From the NCBI GenBank assembly GCA_947474485.1, contig CANJJP010000102.1, positions 1-6,308 of the forward strand: a stretch of 6,308 nucleotides of DNA, read 5' to 3'. Positions 5,751 through 6,308 of this stretch are shown piece by piece. Position numbers and translations under genes: made by a program. The notes under the pieces are model-generated. The model was not told the DNA's origin and made no database searches. It saw nothing but the letters and a program-made list of their open reading frames with translations. The DNA comes from Bacteroidota bacterium (GTDB lineage: Bacteria > Bacteroidota > Bacteroidia > B-17B0 > Aurantibacillaceae). Positions within the stretch are counted from its first letter, which is position 1. Each line of letters begins with the position of its first letter.

Positions 5751-5936
5751 TTAATTTCTAAATTTAACAAGTAAAAACAAAGTGCTGAAAATCAATACGA
5801 TAGTGACCAAAATCCAAATATTACCCTTAAAATGTATTCGATTAACCTTTAAATCCTTTCGATAAGAATAGGCAATCACTACGATGAAAACAATTAAGAA
5901 TGAAATAGTAAAGATTAACCGACCTGTTGTAAACAT
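5751..5936 (-). CDS. Small two-helix membrane protein, function unknown
   Basis: The 61-residue product starts MFTTGRLIF and has two hydrophobic segments (about 7-24 and 40-56). They are joined by a basic loop YSYRKDLKVNRIHFKGN (23-39), so the topology is a hairpin in the membrane with a charged loop, probably cytoplasmic by the positive-inside rule. It ends KFRN. I recall short Bacteroidota proteins with the same 'YRKDLK' loop, but no function is known to me. The ATG at 5934-5936 is preferred. An upstream in-frame TTG at 5964-5966 would add ten residues, but it sits inside the -7 box at 5964-5971 and so would not be on the mRNA. The gene is divergent from the one at 5990 and 42 nt upstream of the exported-protein gene on its own strand. 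Confidence 0.8.
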   Translation of the reverse strand: MFTTGRLIFTISFLIVFIVVIAYSYRKDLKVNRIHFKGNIWILVTIVLIFSTLFLLVKFRN

Positions 5937-5963
5937 AATTTGTTTTCTGAAAGATATTTGTTG

Positions 5964-5971
5964 CAAAAGTA
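5964..5971 (-). promoter_or_regulatory. Candidate -7 box (TACTTTTG) for the small membrane protein
   Basis: The minus strand reads TACTTTTG, a full TAnnTTTG match followed by CAAC, 27 nt before the ATG at 5936. It directly abuts the plus-strand box at 5972-5979. No strong -33 TTG is visible. Confidence 0.5.
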
Positions 5972-5979
5972 TATTTTTG
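5972..5979 (+). promoter_or_regulatory. Candidate -7 box (TATTTTTG) for the gene at 5990
   Basis: TATTTTTG matches TAnnTTTG in full and has 10 nt between it and the ATG at 5990, so the transcript would have a leader of only a few bases. No TTG lies at the normal -33 spacing. It abuts the opposite-strand box at 5964-5971. Confidence 0.45.
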
Positions 5980-5989
5980 CCTTCGCTTA

Positions 5990-6308
5990 ATGAAAAAACA
6001 TACTCACATAGTTATGGTATTTTTATGCACAACATTTATTTGTTCTGCCTCAAAAATTGAAAATGCATATAAAGCATTAAGCATTTACGATTATTTTAAA
6101 GCAAAAAAAACTGCTTATAGCTGTATAAACAAAAACACAAGTCAAGCAGCATTTGTTTTAGCTAACATTTATTATCGTACAGATAATCCTTTTCACAATT
6201 ACGATAGCGCCTACAAATACATAGAACTTGCCAATAGTAATTTTGACCCGTTAAAAGATTTAGTCTTACTAAAAAAATATTCGTTTCAAGATTCAAGTAT
6301 GTTGGCAT
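5990..6308 (+). CDS. Exported protein, N-terminal part only; helical-repeat (TPR/Sel1-like) start
   Basis: 106 codons are present and the frame is open to the window edge. Residues 1-19 form a signal peptide (MKKHTHIVMVFLCTTFICSA, with a cut near CSA). The mature part is helical and rich in Tyr, Lys and Ala: NAYKALSIYDYFKAKKTAYSC (24-44), then QAAFVLANIYYRTDNPFHNYDSAYKYIELA (50-79). Pairs of such helices with Ala and Tyr at regular places, and the 'A..LA.IYYR.DNPFHN.DSAYKYI' pattern, suggest tetratricopeptide or Sel1-like repeats. From memory, similar starts occur in long Bacteroidota envelope proteins. The C-terminal domains, which would decide the role, lie outside the window. The start is the ATG directly before the basic MKKH; a second in-frame ATG at residue 9 would break the signal peptide. 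Confidence 0.75.
   Translation, partial: MKKHTHIVMVFLCTTFICSASKIENAYKALSIYDYFKAKKTAYSCINKNTSQAAFVLANIYYRTDNPFHNYDSAYKYIELANSNFDPLKDLVLLKKYSFQDSSMLA

Overview
The window is AT-rich chromosomal DNA from a member of the Bacteroidota. Four things point there: promoters of the TTG / TAnnTTTG type, almost no Shine-Dalgarno sequences, clear Bacteroidota-style versions of S20, PlsY and an S41 C-terminal processing protease, and several exported proteins of kinds typical of this phylum (a 'PNGSFE' N-terminal module, a lipoprotein with a Lys-rich +2 region, and a possible type IX secretion tail). The genus cannot be fixed from the sequence alone.

Layout. 1-331 (-): start of an exported protein, cut by the window edge. 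454-708 (+): rpsT (ribosomal protein S20), a single-gene unit with its own strong promoter and a textbook terminator at 733-763. 800-1409 (+): an unrecognised exported protein split by a frame break in a run of nine A; removing one A gives a 202-residue protein. 3774-1414 (-): an S41 protease followed 108 nt later by plsY (phospholipid synthesis). 3836-4942 (+): a two-gene unit, 3 nt apart, made of a Rieske-like lipoprotein and a Nudix hydrolase of the CoA-pyrophosphatase type. 5936-4914 (-): a 61-residue membrane protein, then a 264-residue exported protein whose end overlaps the Nudix gene tail to tail by 29 bp. 5990-6308 (+): start of another exported protein, cut by the window edge.

The genes do not form one pathway. 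Most are housekeeping (S20, PlsY, protease, Nudix) or cell-envelope proteins. I see no insertion sequence, integrase, tRNA, CRISPR array, toxin-antitoxin pair or defence gene, and no convincing new multi-gene system. The points worth a second look are small: the A9 frame break, a Rieske-like domain lacking two of its four cluster ligands, an intrinsic terminator for the minus strand lying inside the Nudix coding sequence, and back-to-back -10-type boxes between the last two genes with very short predicted leaders.

Two genes have upstream in-frame TTG codons that would lengthen them (PlsY and the 61-residue protein). I chose the internal ATG in both cases because it fits the family or the promoter position.
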